Shown here one piece after another: positions 55,101-63,970 of a stretch of DNA of 64,000 bases. The notes under the pieces were generated by a model. The model had not been told where the DNA came from. It did not search any database and saw nothing but the letters and a program-made list of their open reading frames with translations. The translations under genes and the position numbers were made by a program. The stretch lies in assembly GCA_038125725.1 (NCBI GenBank), contig JAYPEK010000001.1, positions 173,360 to 237,359 on the forward strand, written 5' to 3'. This stretch comes from TMED8 sp038125725 (GTDB lineage Bacteria > Pseudomonadota > Alphaproteobacteria > Rhodospirillales > Casp-alpha2). The number at the start of each line of letters is the position of its first letter. Positions within the stretch are counted from its first letter, which is position 1.

Positions 55101-56602
55101 ACCGCGTCGGCGGCGCAGCGCCCGCGTTCGGCGCGGGGCAGCACCAGATCCAACTGCGCGTCCTCGCTCACCCGCTCGGCGGGAAACAGCGTCGTCACCG
55201 TCGTGCCCCGGCCTTTTTCACTGGCGATCTCAAGCGTGCCGCCGTGGCTTTTCATCAATTCGATGGCGACGGGCAAGCCGAGCCCGGCGCCGTCGTGGCG
55301 GTGGGTGAGGACGCTGCCGACGCGGCCGAAACGCTCGGCGGCGACGGCGATCTCGCGTTCGGTCATGCCGATGCCGTTGTCGCGGACCGCGAAGCCGGCG
55401 CGGCCGTCCTCGGTCAGGATCTTGCCGATCTTCACCCTGCCGCCCTTCGGGGTGTACTTGACGGCGTTGGTCAGCAGATTGATCAGAATCTGGCGCACCC
55501 GGCGCTCGTCGGCGCGGACTTTAAGCATCGGCCCCGACAGGTCGATGTCGAGCAGCACGCCGGCGCGTTCCGGGATCGGGCCCAGGTAGGTGACCGAGGC
55601 GGAGATCAGTTCGTCCAGGGTCAGCACCGCCTCGTTCAATTGCAGGCCGTCGCTCTCGCCGGCGCTGATGTCCAGGATGTCGTTGACCAAGCCGTAGAGG
55701 TGTAGCCCGGAGCGGTGGATGTCCTCGACGCAATCGGTCTGGCCGCCGGTTTCCAGCCGCCCATAGACACCGAGCTTCAGGCATTCCGACAGTCCGATGA
55801 TGGCATTCAGGGGCGTGCGCAGTTCATGGCTCATGTGGGCCAGGAAATCGATCTTCGAGCGGTTCGCCTGCTCGGCGCGGTCGCGCTCCAGGGTCAATTC
55901 ATCGCGCTTGGCGCGGATTTCCTGGAAGGCGCCCCGAACCCGCCGTTCCAGCGGCCGGAAGATGAACATCGCCTCGATCAACAGCAGCGCCAGCGCCGCC
56001 GCCAGGGCCAGCAGTTCCAACTGTTTCAGCTTGTTGATCTCGGCACGGCTGAACTCGTCATATTCGGTCACGGCCGCATTCAGAATCGTTTCCAACACAT
56101 GCGGCCCGACGGTGGTGACGTAAACATAGGCGGCGTCGTTGGTGGAAAGCGAGCCGAAGCCGGTTTCATAGACCCGGCCGGCGTTTTTCAGAAACCGGTC
56201 GAGCGCGATATCGAGGCCGAAGTCGTGGTCGAAATATATGGTTTCCAGGAGCGGCGTCATGATTCTGGGCAGTCCGCTTTCCGGATCGCCGCCCAGCAGC
56301 ATCCGATGTTGCGTGCGCATGCGTTGGATGGCCCGCCCGACCTGCTGGCGGGCGGTGTCGAACTCCTCGTCGCTGGTGCTGGCCGACATCTGGCCGACGA
56401 AAAAGGCGATGCGGTTGGAAAGGCCGGTCTGGTTGCCGGCCATTTCGATGACGCGGCCGTGATCCTTCTGGCGGTCGATGGTCTGGTCGAGCAGGAAATA
56501 GGTGCCCGAAATCAGAACAGCGAGCGCGCTGAGGCCGAGGATGTAGCGGAATCGGATACTTTTGACTGGATTCATGCGGAGCGTTTTGGCCGACGGAGAC
56601 AT
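55097..56602 (-). CDS. Membrane sensor histidine kinase
   Basis: This 501-residue kinase has TM1 near residues 18-38, a helical periplasmic sensor of about 160 residues, TM2 near 200-220, the phosphoacceptor motif FLAHMSHELRTPLNAI near 256 and an HATPase domain with DNGIGMTEREI and HDGAGLGLPVAIELMKSHGG near 440-465. No response regulator adjoins it, so it is an orphan kinase here. ATG at 56602 is taken; ATG at 56575 (MNPVKSIRF) is a likely alternative since neither has a strong ribosome site. Confidence 0.9.
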   Translation of the reverse strand: MSPSAKTLRMNPVKSIRFRYILGLSALAVLISGTYFLLDQTIDRQKDHGRVIEMAGNQTGLSNRIAFFVGQMSASTSDEEFDTARQQVGRAIQRMRTQHRMLLGGDPESGLPRIMTPLLETIYFDHDFGLDIALDRFLKNAGRVYETGFGSLSTNDAAYVYVTTVGPHVLETILNAAVTEYDEFSRAEINKLKQLELLALAAALALLLIEAMFIFRPLERRVRGAFQEIRAKRDELTLERDRAEQANRSKIDFLAHMSHELRTPLNAIIGLSECLKLGVYGRLETGGQTDCVEDIHRSGLHLYGLVNDILDISAGESDGLQLNEAVLTLDELISASVTYLGPIPERAGVLLDIDLSGPMLKVRADERRVRQILINLLTNAVKYTPKGGRVKIGKILTEDGRAGFAVRDNGIGMTEREIAVAAERFGRVGSVLTHRHDGAGLGLPVAIELMKSHGGTLEIASEKGRGTTVTTLFPAERVSEDAQLDLVLPRAERGRCAADAV

Positions 56603-56665
56603 ATCCGAGACCCAGGGTAGCGGGTTTCGGCGTCAGTTATGTGAAAGCCTGCGCGGGCAAAAAAA

Positions 56666-56687
56666 CGGGGAGGCTGAAGCCTCCCCG
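56666..56687 (-). terminator. Rho-independent terminator of the phoX gene
   Basis: CGGGGAGGCT and AGCCTCCCCG form a perfect 10-bp stem around GA. On the minus strand it is followed by a run of seven Ts, just beyond the PhoX stop. Confidence 0.88.
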
Positions 56688-56727
56688 AAAGCCCTCCGCC
56701 AGAGAGGAGGGAGGGGGACAGGCGACG

Positions 56728-58620
56728 TCAGCCGATGAGGCCGCCGTCGTCTCGGGTGATCGCAATGACCGTCGAGCGCGGCACCGAGCCGCCGCCCGCC
56801 GGATAATGGCTGTTGCCCCGTTCGCCCGGGTGCTGGACGCCCACGAACAGGGTCTTGCGGTCCGGCGACCAGGTGATGCCGGTAATCTCGCATTCCTTCG
56901 GCCCGACCAGGAAGCGGCGGATCTCACCGGTTTCCGGATCGCCGACCAGCATCTGGTTTTTGCCCATGCCGGCGAAGTCGCCTTTGTTGGAATAGTTGCC
57001 GTCGGTCTCGATCCACAGCATGCCGTTGGCGTCGAAGGCGAGGCCGTCGGGGCTGTTGAACATGTTGTCGGCGGTGACGTTCCGGGAGCCCGCATAGGCG
57101 TCCTTGTGTACCGTCGGATTGCCGGCGAGCACGAACAGGTCCCAGCTAAAGCCCATGGCGGTATGGTCGCCGCCTTCCGGCGCCCAGCGCACGATCTGGC
57201 CGTAGTTGTTGCCCTTGCGCGGGTTGGGGCCGCCGACGGGCGTGGCGTCGCCGCCGGCATTCGGCTTCTTGCCGCGATTCTTGTTGTTGGTCAGCGTGCA
57301 ATAGACTTCCGGCTTGTTGGGATTGGCGGAAATCCATTCCGGCCGGTCCATGGTGGTGGCGCCGACGGCGGAAGCGGCGAGGCGGGTATGGATGCAGATT
57401 TCCGCCTGCGAGGCCATGCCGGTGGAGGAAGGAGTCAGCTCCAGCCACGTGCCCTTGCCGCCTTCTTCGAACTTGGCGACGAACAAACGGCCGTCCTCGA
57501 GAAGGCCGCGGTTGTCGCCGCCCTCGGCGTACTTGCCGGCGGAGACGAACTTGTAGATGAACTCGCCCCGCTCGTCGTCGCCCATGTAGGCGACCACGTG
57601 ACCGTTGTTCGCGACCACCACTTCGACGTTCTCGTGCTTGAAGCGGCCCATGGCGGTGCGCTTGTCGGGCGTCGAGGTCGGGTCCATGGGATCGATTGCG
57701 ACGATGTAGCCGGCGCGGTTCGGCTCGTTCGGGTGCTTGGAGATGTCGAAGCGCTCGTCGGCGGTGGCCCAGGCGTAACCGGCGTCCTTGTTGCCGACGC
57801 CGTAGCGCTTCAATTCGGCGCTCGGCTTGTTTGCCGGATCGGAGGACGAGAAGTAGCCGTTGAAGTTCTCCTCGCAGGTCAGGTAGGTGCCCCAGGGCGT
57901 GCGGCCGTTGCCGCAGTTGTTCCAGGTGCCGAGCGACGTGGTGCCGCTCGGGTCGGCGGCGGTCTTCAAAAGGTCATGGCCGCGTGCCGGGCCGGTGATG
58001 TTCATCGGCGTGTCGGCGGTGATGCGGCGGTTGTAGGTCGAATCGACGACGATCGACCATTGCCCGTCCTGTTCGGCGATTTCCACCACCGAGACGCCGT
58101 GCGCGGCCTTGCCCTTGCGCACGTCGTCGTCGCCTTCCGGCAGTTTCGAGGCGCGGTTGCCGTACATGATGGAACGATTGGTGTACTCGTTGTTGACCGC
58201 CAGGACGTGGCGGTCTCCGTCGGCGAACAGCGCCATGCCGTTGTTGTTGTCGCCGAAGGCGCGTTCCTGGCTGGCGCCGGTGCCGCGCGTCGCCTGGTCG
58301 AAGCCGGCGGCGTCGCTCGACATGGGATCGCCCCAGGTGGCAACGATGTGCCAGCCATAGCCCTCCGGCACGGTGATGGTATCGAGGGCGTTGGCGGCGA
58401 CGGCCTTGAAGCCGAGGCGGCTGGTGGCGGCCCGGCCGGGGCCGGCGGCGCCGAGGACGAAGGCGCCGAGGCCGAAGGCGACGGAGCTGCCGAGGAAGGC
58501 GCGGCGCGACAGCGCGTTGGCGGAGAGGCGCTCGAAGTCGGTCGGTTCGGTGCGCGGGTTGTTGATCTCGTCCATCTCTTCGAAGGTGAGCTCGGTGGCG
58601 GGAGGGAACGGGGTGGCCAT
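56728..58620 (-). CDS. PhoX family alkaline phosphatase (DUF839)
   Basis: This 630-residue protein has a twin-arginine signal peptide (SRRAFLGSSVAFGLGAF near residue 38), so it is exported folded. The DUF839/PhoX core follows, with FGDNNNGMALFADGDRHVLA near 105, NNCGNGRTPWGTYLTCEENF near 225 and a late DANGMLWIETDGNYSNKG. PhoX enzymes release phosphate from organic phosphomonoesters with Ca and Fe. ATG at 58620 has AAGGAG ten bases upstream; the frame extends to 58740 without a signal. Phosphate regulation is not visible (no clear Pho box). Confidence 0.9.
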   Translation of the reverse strand: MATPFPPATELTFEEMDEINNPRTEPTDFERLSANALSRRAFLGSSVAFGLGAFVLGAAGPGRAATSRLGFKAVAANALDTITVPEGYGWHIVATWGDPMSSDAAGFDQATRGTGASQERAFGDNNNGMALFADGDRHVLAVNNEYTNRSIMYGNRASKLPEGDDDVRKGKAAHGVSVVEIAEQDGQWSIVVDSTYNRRITADTPMNITGPARGHDLLKTAADPSGTTSLGTWNNCGNGRTPWGTYLTCEENFNGYFSSSDPANKPSAELKRYGVGNKDAGYAWATADERFDISKHPNEPNRAGYIVAIDPMDPTSTPDKRTAMGRFKHENVEVVVANNGHVVAYMGDDERGEFIYKFVSAGKYAEGGDNRGLLEDGRLFVAKFEEGGKGTWLELTPSSTGMASQAEICIHTRLAASAVGATTMDRPEWISANPNKPEVYCTLTNNKNRGKKPNAGGDATPVGGPNPRKGNNYGQIVRWAPEGGDHTAMGFSWDLFVLAGNPTVHKDAYAGSRNVTADNMFNSPDGLAFDANGMLWIETDGNYSNKGDFAGMGKNQMLVGDPETGEIRRFLVGPKECEITGITWSPDRKTLFVGVQHPGERGNSHYPAGGGSVPRSTVIAITRDDGGLIG

Positions 58621-58755
58621 GGTTGGGCGGCTCCTTGGGGCGTCAGCAGTGTTGGGACAATCGCGGCCGGTCCTGGTGGACGGTGCGGTCGGAAGACTAT
58701 CCGCCGCCACTGTTTCACCGGCGTTGCCGAATTGCGACAATCGCGTTGCGGGCGG

Positions 58756-59367
58756 TCAGGGTGCCGGTTTTCGCGCCAACAGCCGCACCACGCGGGCCTC
58801 GCCCTGATGCCGCGCGCCTTCGTCCAGCCAGGTGACGCCGTCGAAGGCTTCGAGCAGCCGGAAGCCTGCCAACGCATCCGAGAGCGATGCCAGGTCGTAG
58901 AGGTGATCCGGGTCCTTGGGGCCGAGGCCATCGGTCGAGGCGCCGGTGCGCGAGAACCCCTCCGCCACGAACAGTCCGCCCGGCGCCAGCGCCGCCGCGC
59001 CCCTTGCCAGGGCGTCCAGCCGCACCCGTGCCTCGCACTGCAGATAAAGCATGAAGACGGCGTCGAACACCGCCCCCGCCGGTGCCGACCAGTCGGCCAG
59101 GTCGGCGACGATGCGTTCGACCCGGACGCCGGCGGCGCGGTCGTGCGCCAGTGCCTGTTCCGTCGCCACGGCGGATATATCCACCGCCGTCACGTGCACG
59201 CCCTGGCCCGCCAGCCAGGTGCCGTTGCGCCCGTCGCCGTCGCCGAGCATCAGTGCGCGTTCCGGCGCCACATCACTCCGGGCCATCACCTGGCGCAGGT
59301 ACTGGCTCGGCGCCGCGCCGAACAGGCGCTCGGGGCTCTCGCGGTATCGTTTGTCCCAGTTCGGCAT
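58756..59367 (-). CDS. Class I SAM-dependent methyltransferase
   Basis: This 203-residue protein has the SAM-binding motif ALMLGDGDGRNGTWLA near residue 40 and AVDISAVATEQALAH near 62, followed by VFDAVFMLYLQC near 100. The NWDKRYRESPERLFG start resembles the tellurite-resistance/TehB-like branch. ATG at 59367 is used because the frame beyond it runs into the tRNA-Ser remnant. The gene is the last one on the chromosome side of the island. Confidence 0.88.
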   Translation of the reverse strand: MPNWDKRYRESPERLFGAAPSQYLRQVMARSDVAPERALMLGDGDGRNGTWLAGQGVHVTAVDISAVATEQALAHDRAAGVRVERIVADLADWSAPAGAVFDAVFMLYLQCEARVRLDALARGAAALAPGGLFVAEGFSRTGASTDGLGPKDPDHLYDLASLSDALAGFRLLEAFDGVTWLDEGARHQGEARVVRLLARKPAP

Positions 59368-59393
59368 GGTTTCCGGCGGTTGCGCGGTAGGGA

Positions 59394-59456
<63 letters not shown>

Positions 59457-59544
59457 TTCGGATTCAATATAATATATTGATATTATTATGAAAAAATATT
59501 CCATAGGTAGGATTGTAGGTAGGTTATTGAGGGCGATTTAGATG

Positions 59545-60213
59545 CTAACTGTTTCGAGCCAACTTCATAAGCTCCCTAAAATCAGGTCTTAGTTCTGAGT
59601 TTGAAAGTGTATCGGAGTCCATTCCCATGACTTTAACACAGAGTTCCTTGTAATTCTCTGAAGCCACCAGTTTGCTAGAGTGCGGAAGTGAGTATCGAAC
59701 TTGCTCAAGAAGTTCTTTAAGCTGATTTTTAGCTTGCAGCTCATCATTTGGGGCGTCCTGGATAAGTAATTCAATTTTCTGGGCAAGTTCTCTGGTGGTA
59801 ATAGTTCCATCGGCGGATGGCATTTCCGCACTTTTTGCAGCAATGTAAATGAATACAACAATCACCGCTGAGAAACCGAAGGCAACAACTTGTGAAATTA
59901 AATGCACCTTGGACGCTGCATCAAATCCGGGTGCAAACCACGTTGTTGATAAAAGTCCTGCACTGACTAGTGAGTATAAAAACACTACGATGTTTAGTGA
60001 GGGTAAGGCTCCAAAAACAGGTCTATTCAAGACATCGCTCAATCGGAACAAAATGTAGGATGAGATAAACCAATTCAAAAATATGAGGAAGGCAAACCAA
60101 GCGATAGTAAGCCAGAATCCAACGCTAAATATTCTTTCAGGGAGTGCAATTAAAGCAGAAGCGATTACTGTAACTTCAATTATAATCAGGAGTAATATTG
60201 CTAGCCGAGCCAT
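59545..60213 (-). CDS. Hypothetical four-TM membrane protein
   Basis: This 222-residue protein has four hydrophobic segments, near residues 3-22, 30-55, 68-92 and 102-125, then a cytoplasmic helical domain of about 95 residues with no known motif. ATG at 60213 shares one base with the stop of the SPFH gene (TGATG), so the two are translationally coupled. Codon use is A/T-rich, as for the island. By position it may be the membrane partner of the SPFH protein. I do not recognise the family. Confidence 0.8.
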   Translation of the reverse strand: MARLAILLLIIIEVTVIASALIALPERIFSVGFWLTIAWFAFLIFLNWFISSYILFRLSDVLNRPVFGALPSLNIVVFLYSLVSAGLLSTTWFAPGFDAASKVHLISQVVAFGFSAVIVVFIYIAAKSAEMPSADGTITTRELAQKIELLIQDAPNDELQAKNQLKELLEQVRYSLPHSSKLVASENYKELCVKVMGMDSDTLSNSELRPDFRELMKLARNS

Positions 60214-61232
60214 CACAAATCTCCCAGTATTTGTGTTTTCTTTTCATTGTAGTCTTTTTCGCTTATTAATCCTTCATCAAATAAAGATTTTAACTGTTTA
60301 AGTCGTTCTGTGGGATTGTTCTGGGCGCTAGCTGAGTTATCAATCTGCATCTTTTGTCCCATTTGCTGCCCCATTTGTTGCCCTATTGGAATACCTGCTC
60401 CGATTCCGATGCCCGCACCCAACATAGCGCCAATTCCACTTCCGTCTCCGGGATTCTCAGCGGCGGTATTCATAACCTCGAACGACTTTGCCGCCCCATA
60501 AGCGCCCCCTGCTTGCACCTTTGACAATTCTTGGACTTCCATTTTTTTCGCAAATACATCCTGAATTTTTTTCATCTCGTCATCAGGAATATTGATGCTC
60601 TCAATGTTGAAATTAATTACTTCAATGCCAAAGCGTGCGAATTCCTCTGAGATTTTTTGTTGAATGATCTCAGATAGGTTACTGATCTCTGCTGAAATTT
60701 GTAATATAGAAACGCCAGTTTCGACCATTTTTTGTGAAATCGTTGAACCCATTTTTTCAACGATTTCACCAATAAAAAAATCTCTGATTTTTATAGAGTC
60801 GGCTCCGTATTGCGTTCCGACAATCTGAGTTAAGAACCTTCGAGAATCAGAAATCCTTACGCCCCATTTCCCAAATGCACGAAGGCTGACGGGAAAACCT
60901 AAAGCTAGGTCCATTATTGGTACAGGCGATGGCGTGCCCCATTTTAGGTCACGTTTAACCGTCTTGTTGATATACCAAATCTCAGCGGTGAATGGAGTGT
61001 CACCGCCAAACGGTAAATTAATAATTTTATTTAGTAGAGGTATGTTGCCGGTATTAAGTGTGTGAGTGCCAGGTTGAAGTAAGTCGAGCGCCTCGCCGGA
61101 TTTTACAAAAAGCGCTTCTTGGCTCTCATTTACAATAACCTGAGCACCTAATTTTAGATCTTCACTTGGATACTTCCAAACAAATTCATGTTCATCAGGT
61201 TGATCGTGCTTAATTACTTCAATCAGTGGCAT
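60213..61232 (-). CDS. SPFH/SHOCT domain protein (YdjI-like)
   Basis: This 339-residue protein begins with WKYPSEDLKLGAQVIVNESQ and LLQPGTHTL near residues 19-58, the start of the virion-core-protein-like SPFH group to which Bacillus YdjI belongs. An SPFH coiled region reaches about 230. A Gly-rich stretch with QQMGQQMGQKMQ near 285 follows, and a SHOCT domain (LKSLFDEGLISEKDYNEKKT) closes the protein. SPFH proteins form membrane-attached rings or microdomains. It is divergent from a second pair of genes and coupled to the four-TM gene. Confidence 0.88.
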   Translation of the reverse strand: MPLIEVIKHDQPDEHEFVWKYPSEDLKLGAQVIVNESQEALFVKSGEALDLLQPGTHTLNTGNIPLLNKIINLPFGGDTPFTAEIWYINKTVKRDLKWGTPSPVPIMDLALGFPVSLRAFGKWGVRISDSRRFLTQIVGTQYGADSIKIRDFFIGEIVEKMGSTISQKMVETGVSILQISAEISNLSEIIQQKISEEFARFGIEVINFNIESINIPDDEMKKIQDVFAKKMEVQELSKVQAGGAYGAAKSFEVMNTAAENPGDGSGIGAMLGAGIGIGAGIPIGQQMGQQMGQKMQIDNSASAQNNPTERLKQLKSLFDEGLISEKDYNEKKTQILGDL

Positions 61233-61241
61233 GAATATTCT

Positions 61242-61302
61242 TGCTCCACAAAACTAATATTGGGGTAAGCAAGTCCGAATTCCTGCTCTCCAAACTAATG
61301 TT
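61242..61302. promoter_or_regulatory. Paired direct repeats in the island's divergent promoter
   Basis: TGCTCCACAAAACTAATATT at 61242 and TGCTCTCCAAACTAATGTT at 61284 are near-identical and 42 bases apart, about four helical turns. They sit between the divergent SPFH gene and the unknown gene, so a shared regulator could bind both. Confidence 0.5.
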
Positions 61303-61303
61303 A

Positions 61304-61331
61304 TTGACAAGTGCTTCTAAAGTGAGATTAT
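61304..61331 (+). promoter_or_regulatory. Sigma-70-type promoter for the rightward island genes
   Basis: A perfect TTGACA -35 lies at 61304-61309, and GATTAT at 61326-61331 can serve as -10 with a 16-base spacer. It is about 45 bases upstream of the ATG at 61376 and adjoins the second direct repeat. Confidence 0.55.
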
Positions 61332-61375
61332 ATCAAGCTATTTTTATTCACAATTAAATTTTGGGGAGGATGAAT

Positions 61376-62041
61376 ATGGGGTTATTCAGCAAGAGCGCTA
61401 GTGATACTGCGCTTATTCAAAAAAGTTTCTGTAAAGCTGCTTTCGAACAAGGGATGATTGAGAAATTACTGTGTGCCGAAGTTGGAGCATCTCCTGATGA
61501 AGTTATTAGGGAAACCGACTATCTGTTAGGTTGGAGAAAAAATACCATTAAAGGCAAAAGCTTCGAAGATGCCAATGAAGATGAATTTTATTTTACAGCA
61601 ATGGTTTATTTGAGGGGCAGAATAGCTTACCTGTCCCAGGTTATTAGTGCTAAAAAGCTGCTTCAATTGCAGTCTGATGAAGTAAGAAACCCTCGAACAG
61701 GTGAAATTATCGACCCAGGTGAGTCAGAAGATATCACTAAAGACAACGCCGACAACTTTGTGGCGGAGCGTTTCAATAAAATTATCGATAACCCAGACAT
61801 GTATTTTGGAGAAGATTTTTACGTATGTCCCGTTTTTTACAAAGATATTGAACTTGTTAGATTAATGGAAGGTCGGGACGACGGCGGTACAAAGGTTCTT
61901 ATGAGGATGCGCTCGGGTTTCAATTATGAGTTTGGAGTTAAAGCCTCGAACTTCATTCAGGATATGAGATCTTCGATTATTGATCGGAATGATATTCGAT
62001 TTATTAATGCTCGTATCGCCGAGGCTCAAATGGGGGAATAA
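61376..62041 (+). CDS. Hypothetical soluble protein of genomic island
   Basis: This 221-residue protein is not recognised. It begins MGLFSKSASDTALIQKSF, has no membrane segment or signal peptide, and is mostly helical in the first half and mixed in the second (YVCPVFYKDIELVRLM, then VLMRMRSGFNYEFGV). ATG at 61376 is chosen since GGAGG lies six bases upstream; TTG at 61361 and ATG at 61370 are too close to that site. It is three bases before the zinc-ribbon gene and certainly co-transcribed with it. Confidence 0.8.
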   Translation: MGLFSKSASDTALIQKSFCKAAFEQGMIEKLLCAEVGASPDEVIRETDYLLGWRKNTIKGKSFEDANEDEFYFTAMVYLRGRIAYLSQVISAKKLLQLQSDEVRNPRTGEIIDPGESEDITKDNADNFVAERFNKIIDNPDMYFGEDFYVCPVFYKDIELVRLMEGRDDGGTKVLMRMRSGFNYEFGVKASNFIQDMRSSIIDRNDIRFINARIAEAQMGE

Positions 62042-62044
62042 GTT

Positions 62045-63205
62045 ATGAAGTGCCTTTCATGCGGTAGTAGTGCGACAGATGCTCATCAGGAAGCTTGTTC
62101 ATATTGTGGAGCAATTTTAAATGTTAAGTCGTTTGCGGATCTGGAGCATGCTAGGGGCTTGTCAAATGTGCTCTCTTCATTTGATGCTGACAAAGCTAGC
62201 GCCAATATTCAAACCTTAGCAGAAGGTTCTGATAAACGAGCGGCAATTAAGACTTTAGTTTTGGTGTTGATTGAGAGAGCTCTGTGGGCGGATGTTTCGA
62301 GGTTTTCTGAGGAGGCTCTCAAAGAATTTCCACTTGAAGGTAGTTTTGCAGTTTATCGAGCAGTAGCTATTATCCATGATCCCAATTTGCGCTATGCGAA
62401 AATGAAAAGGATGGAGGAAATAATATCATCGATAAAGTCTGCACAACTCGATGGGTCACAGGTCAATGTACAGCAATTCCTACTTGCGTGCATAAACAAA
62501 GGCTGGGCAAAGCCAAACGGTGTGAAAGACTCTCCAATCTCGGTTTGGGTCGAGGATGATGAAGTCAGATCCTTAAAATCGGTAATTCAACTCCAGCAAT
62601 TTAAAACTATTACTCCGTTTGAGGATGCAACTTCAAATTCTATTATAAGCGAGATAGAAACAGTTCAAGGTAGAACAGATCGCAATTTCGAAATGCTGCT
62701 TCAAAAGATAGATAAAAACGATTTAAGCAGCTTAATTGAATCAATAAAAATGGATTGCCCTGATATTGCTAATGTAGGCGTATTTCAGACTTACGTTAAT
62801 GAACGTCAGACAAAGTGGGCAGAAGTTCTTCGACCTGAATTGACTAAGCAGGAAACCCAACAAAGATTTTCAGAATTATGTCAATCAAGAATGTCTCAAT
62901 TGGAGGACGCCTCACAGTTTGTGCCAGATAGGAAAAGTGCGATTGGATTGTTTCTAATAGCTTTCGCTATTACTGCGTTACTATTGGCTTTAGGGTCTAA
63001 TTTCGTTCATGAAGCAATTTGGTCGCCATTGACGCTTTTACTCGCCCTGTGTGTTGCAGGCTTTATCGCATATCGAGGTGTATCGAAAAATAGAGCGCTG
63101 AAAAAGGTGAAAAATAGAATACCGGTATTGATGAAAATAAGGGACGAATTAACCAATGAACTTAAGGCAATTGGCAGTTTGACCGTCACCTCCGATGGAA
63201 GATAG
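62045..63205 (+). CDS. Zinc-ribbon membrane protein of genomic island
   Basis: This 386-residue protein has an N-terminal zinc ribbon (CLSC at residues 3-6, CSYC at 18-21), a long helical middle region and two TM helices near residues 298-318 and 326-346. The last 40 residues are basic and cytoplasmic. The layout recalls Bacillus YdjG, a zinc-ribbon membrane partner of YdjI, but the resemblance is architectural only. It lies three bases after the unknown gene. Confidence 0.8.
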   Translation: MKCLSCGSSATDAHQEACSYCGAILNVKSFADLEHARGLSNVLSSFDADKASANIQTLAEGSDKRAAIKTLVLVLIERALWADVSRFSEEALKEFPLEGSFAVYRAVAIIHDPNLRYAKMKRMEEIISSIKSAQLDGSQVNVQQFLLACINKGWAKPNGVKDSPISVWVEDDEVRSLKSVIQLQQFKTITPFEDATSNSIISEIETVQGRTDRNFEMLLQKIDKNDLSSLIESIKMDCPDIANVGVFQTYVNERQTKWAEVLRPELTKQETQQRFSELCQSRMSQLEDASQFVPDRKSAIGLFLIAFAITALLLALGSNFVHEAIWSPLTLLLALCVAGFIAYRGVSKNRALKKVKNRIPVLMKIRDELTNELKAIGSLTVTSDGR

Positions 63206-63239
63206 CTTCCGACAACAACCCTAGTTAAATGCTTTGCGA

Positions 63240-63923
63240 TTAACTTGGTGACCTTGTTTGTCGCTTACATTGCGGGCTTTTTCGATTTCTACTCAAATAC
63301 AGGTTGATGTAGTTTTTCACCGTTTGTGGGTGCCATAAGCCTCCTCTAAAAGTAGGCGTTTTCATCTCGTTTAACATCTTGGCTGCGTCGGATAGTGAGC
63401 GGGTGCTTGCCATAGCTCTCTCAAATGGCTCAGCAACAGAGCCAAAGAATTTAATCTTGTTTTCTTGATTAGATTTAGCAAGAAGCGCCCCATTCCTTCC
63501 CAACTCAATCCCTCGCTTCTTCGCTTCCTGTAATGCAATCCGTGTCCTTTCTGAAATCTGCCGTCTCTCCTCCTCCGCAAAACATGCCAATAGGTGTAGA
63601 AAAAACGTCGTGATGTTCGGGTGTTCACAGACGACGATATCGATCCCCTGGTCGATGATCGATGAAACGAACGACACCTTCCTCGAGAATCGGTCCAGTT
63701 TGGGGATCAATAATTTGGATTTAGTCTTTTTGACAAGTCCCAATGCTTTATTCAGTTTGTCACGGTTGTCCTTCTTGCCGGACTGTATTTCCGTAAATTC
63801 CTCAATCACCCTGTCGTCGGGGGTTAGGAAATTTTCTACCATTGTCCGCTGTCCGTCGAGACCAAGACCGGACTGCCCCTGTCTGACAGTCGATACCCTG
63901 TAATATACGACATAATCGGTCAT
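63240..63923 (-). CDS. Serine recombinase family protein (resolvase/invertase N-terminal type)
   Basis: This 227-residue recombinase has the catalytic Ser in YYRVSTVRQGQSGLG near residue 10, the Arg-rich region KLDRFSRKVSF near 83, and the E helix EEERRQISERTR near 122. The C-terminal ~60 residues (LNEMKTPTFRGGLWHPQTV) resemble the DNA-binding start of the Recombinase domain. It is the size of invertases and small resolvases, not large integrases. ATG at 63923 with AAGGGAG eight bases upstream is chosen over 63953, which lies in the inverted repeat. Confidence 0.9.
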   Translation of the reverse strand: MTDYVVYYRVSTVRQGQSGLGLDGQRTMVENFLTPDDRVIEEFTEIQSGKKDNRDKLNKALGLVKKTKSKLLIPKLDRFSRKVSFVSSIIDQGIDIVVCEHPNITTFFLHLLACFAEEERRQISERTRIALQEAKKRGIELGRNGALLAKSNQENKIKFFGSVAEPFERAMASTRSLSDAAKMLNEMKTPTFRGGLWHPQTVKNYINLYLSRNRKSPQCKRQTRSPS

Positions 63924-63934
63924 GATCCGGATCT

Positions 63935-63970
63935 CCCTTCTAAAGTAAACCAAGGTTTACTTTAGAAGGG
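63935..63970. repeat. Perfect 17-bp inverted repeat with AA centre: candidate crossover site
   Basis: CCCTTCTAAAGTAAACC and GGTTTACTTTAGAAGGG are perfect arms around AA. The central AAACC-AA-GGTTT is the same as the core of the Salmonella hixL inversion site. Serine recombinases cut two bases apart at just such a centre. The site starts 12 bases upstream of the recombinase start, so it may be recombination site, operator, or both. Confidence 0.75.

Noticed and set aside
63240..63923. Treating the serine recombinase as the integrase that placed the island in tRNA-Ser
   Set aside because: tRNA 3'-end targeting is typical of tyrosine integrases; this protein is invertase-sized, and its likely site is the dyad at its own promoter.
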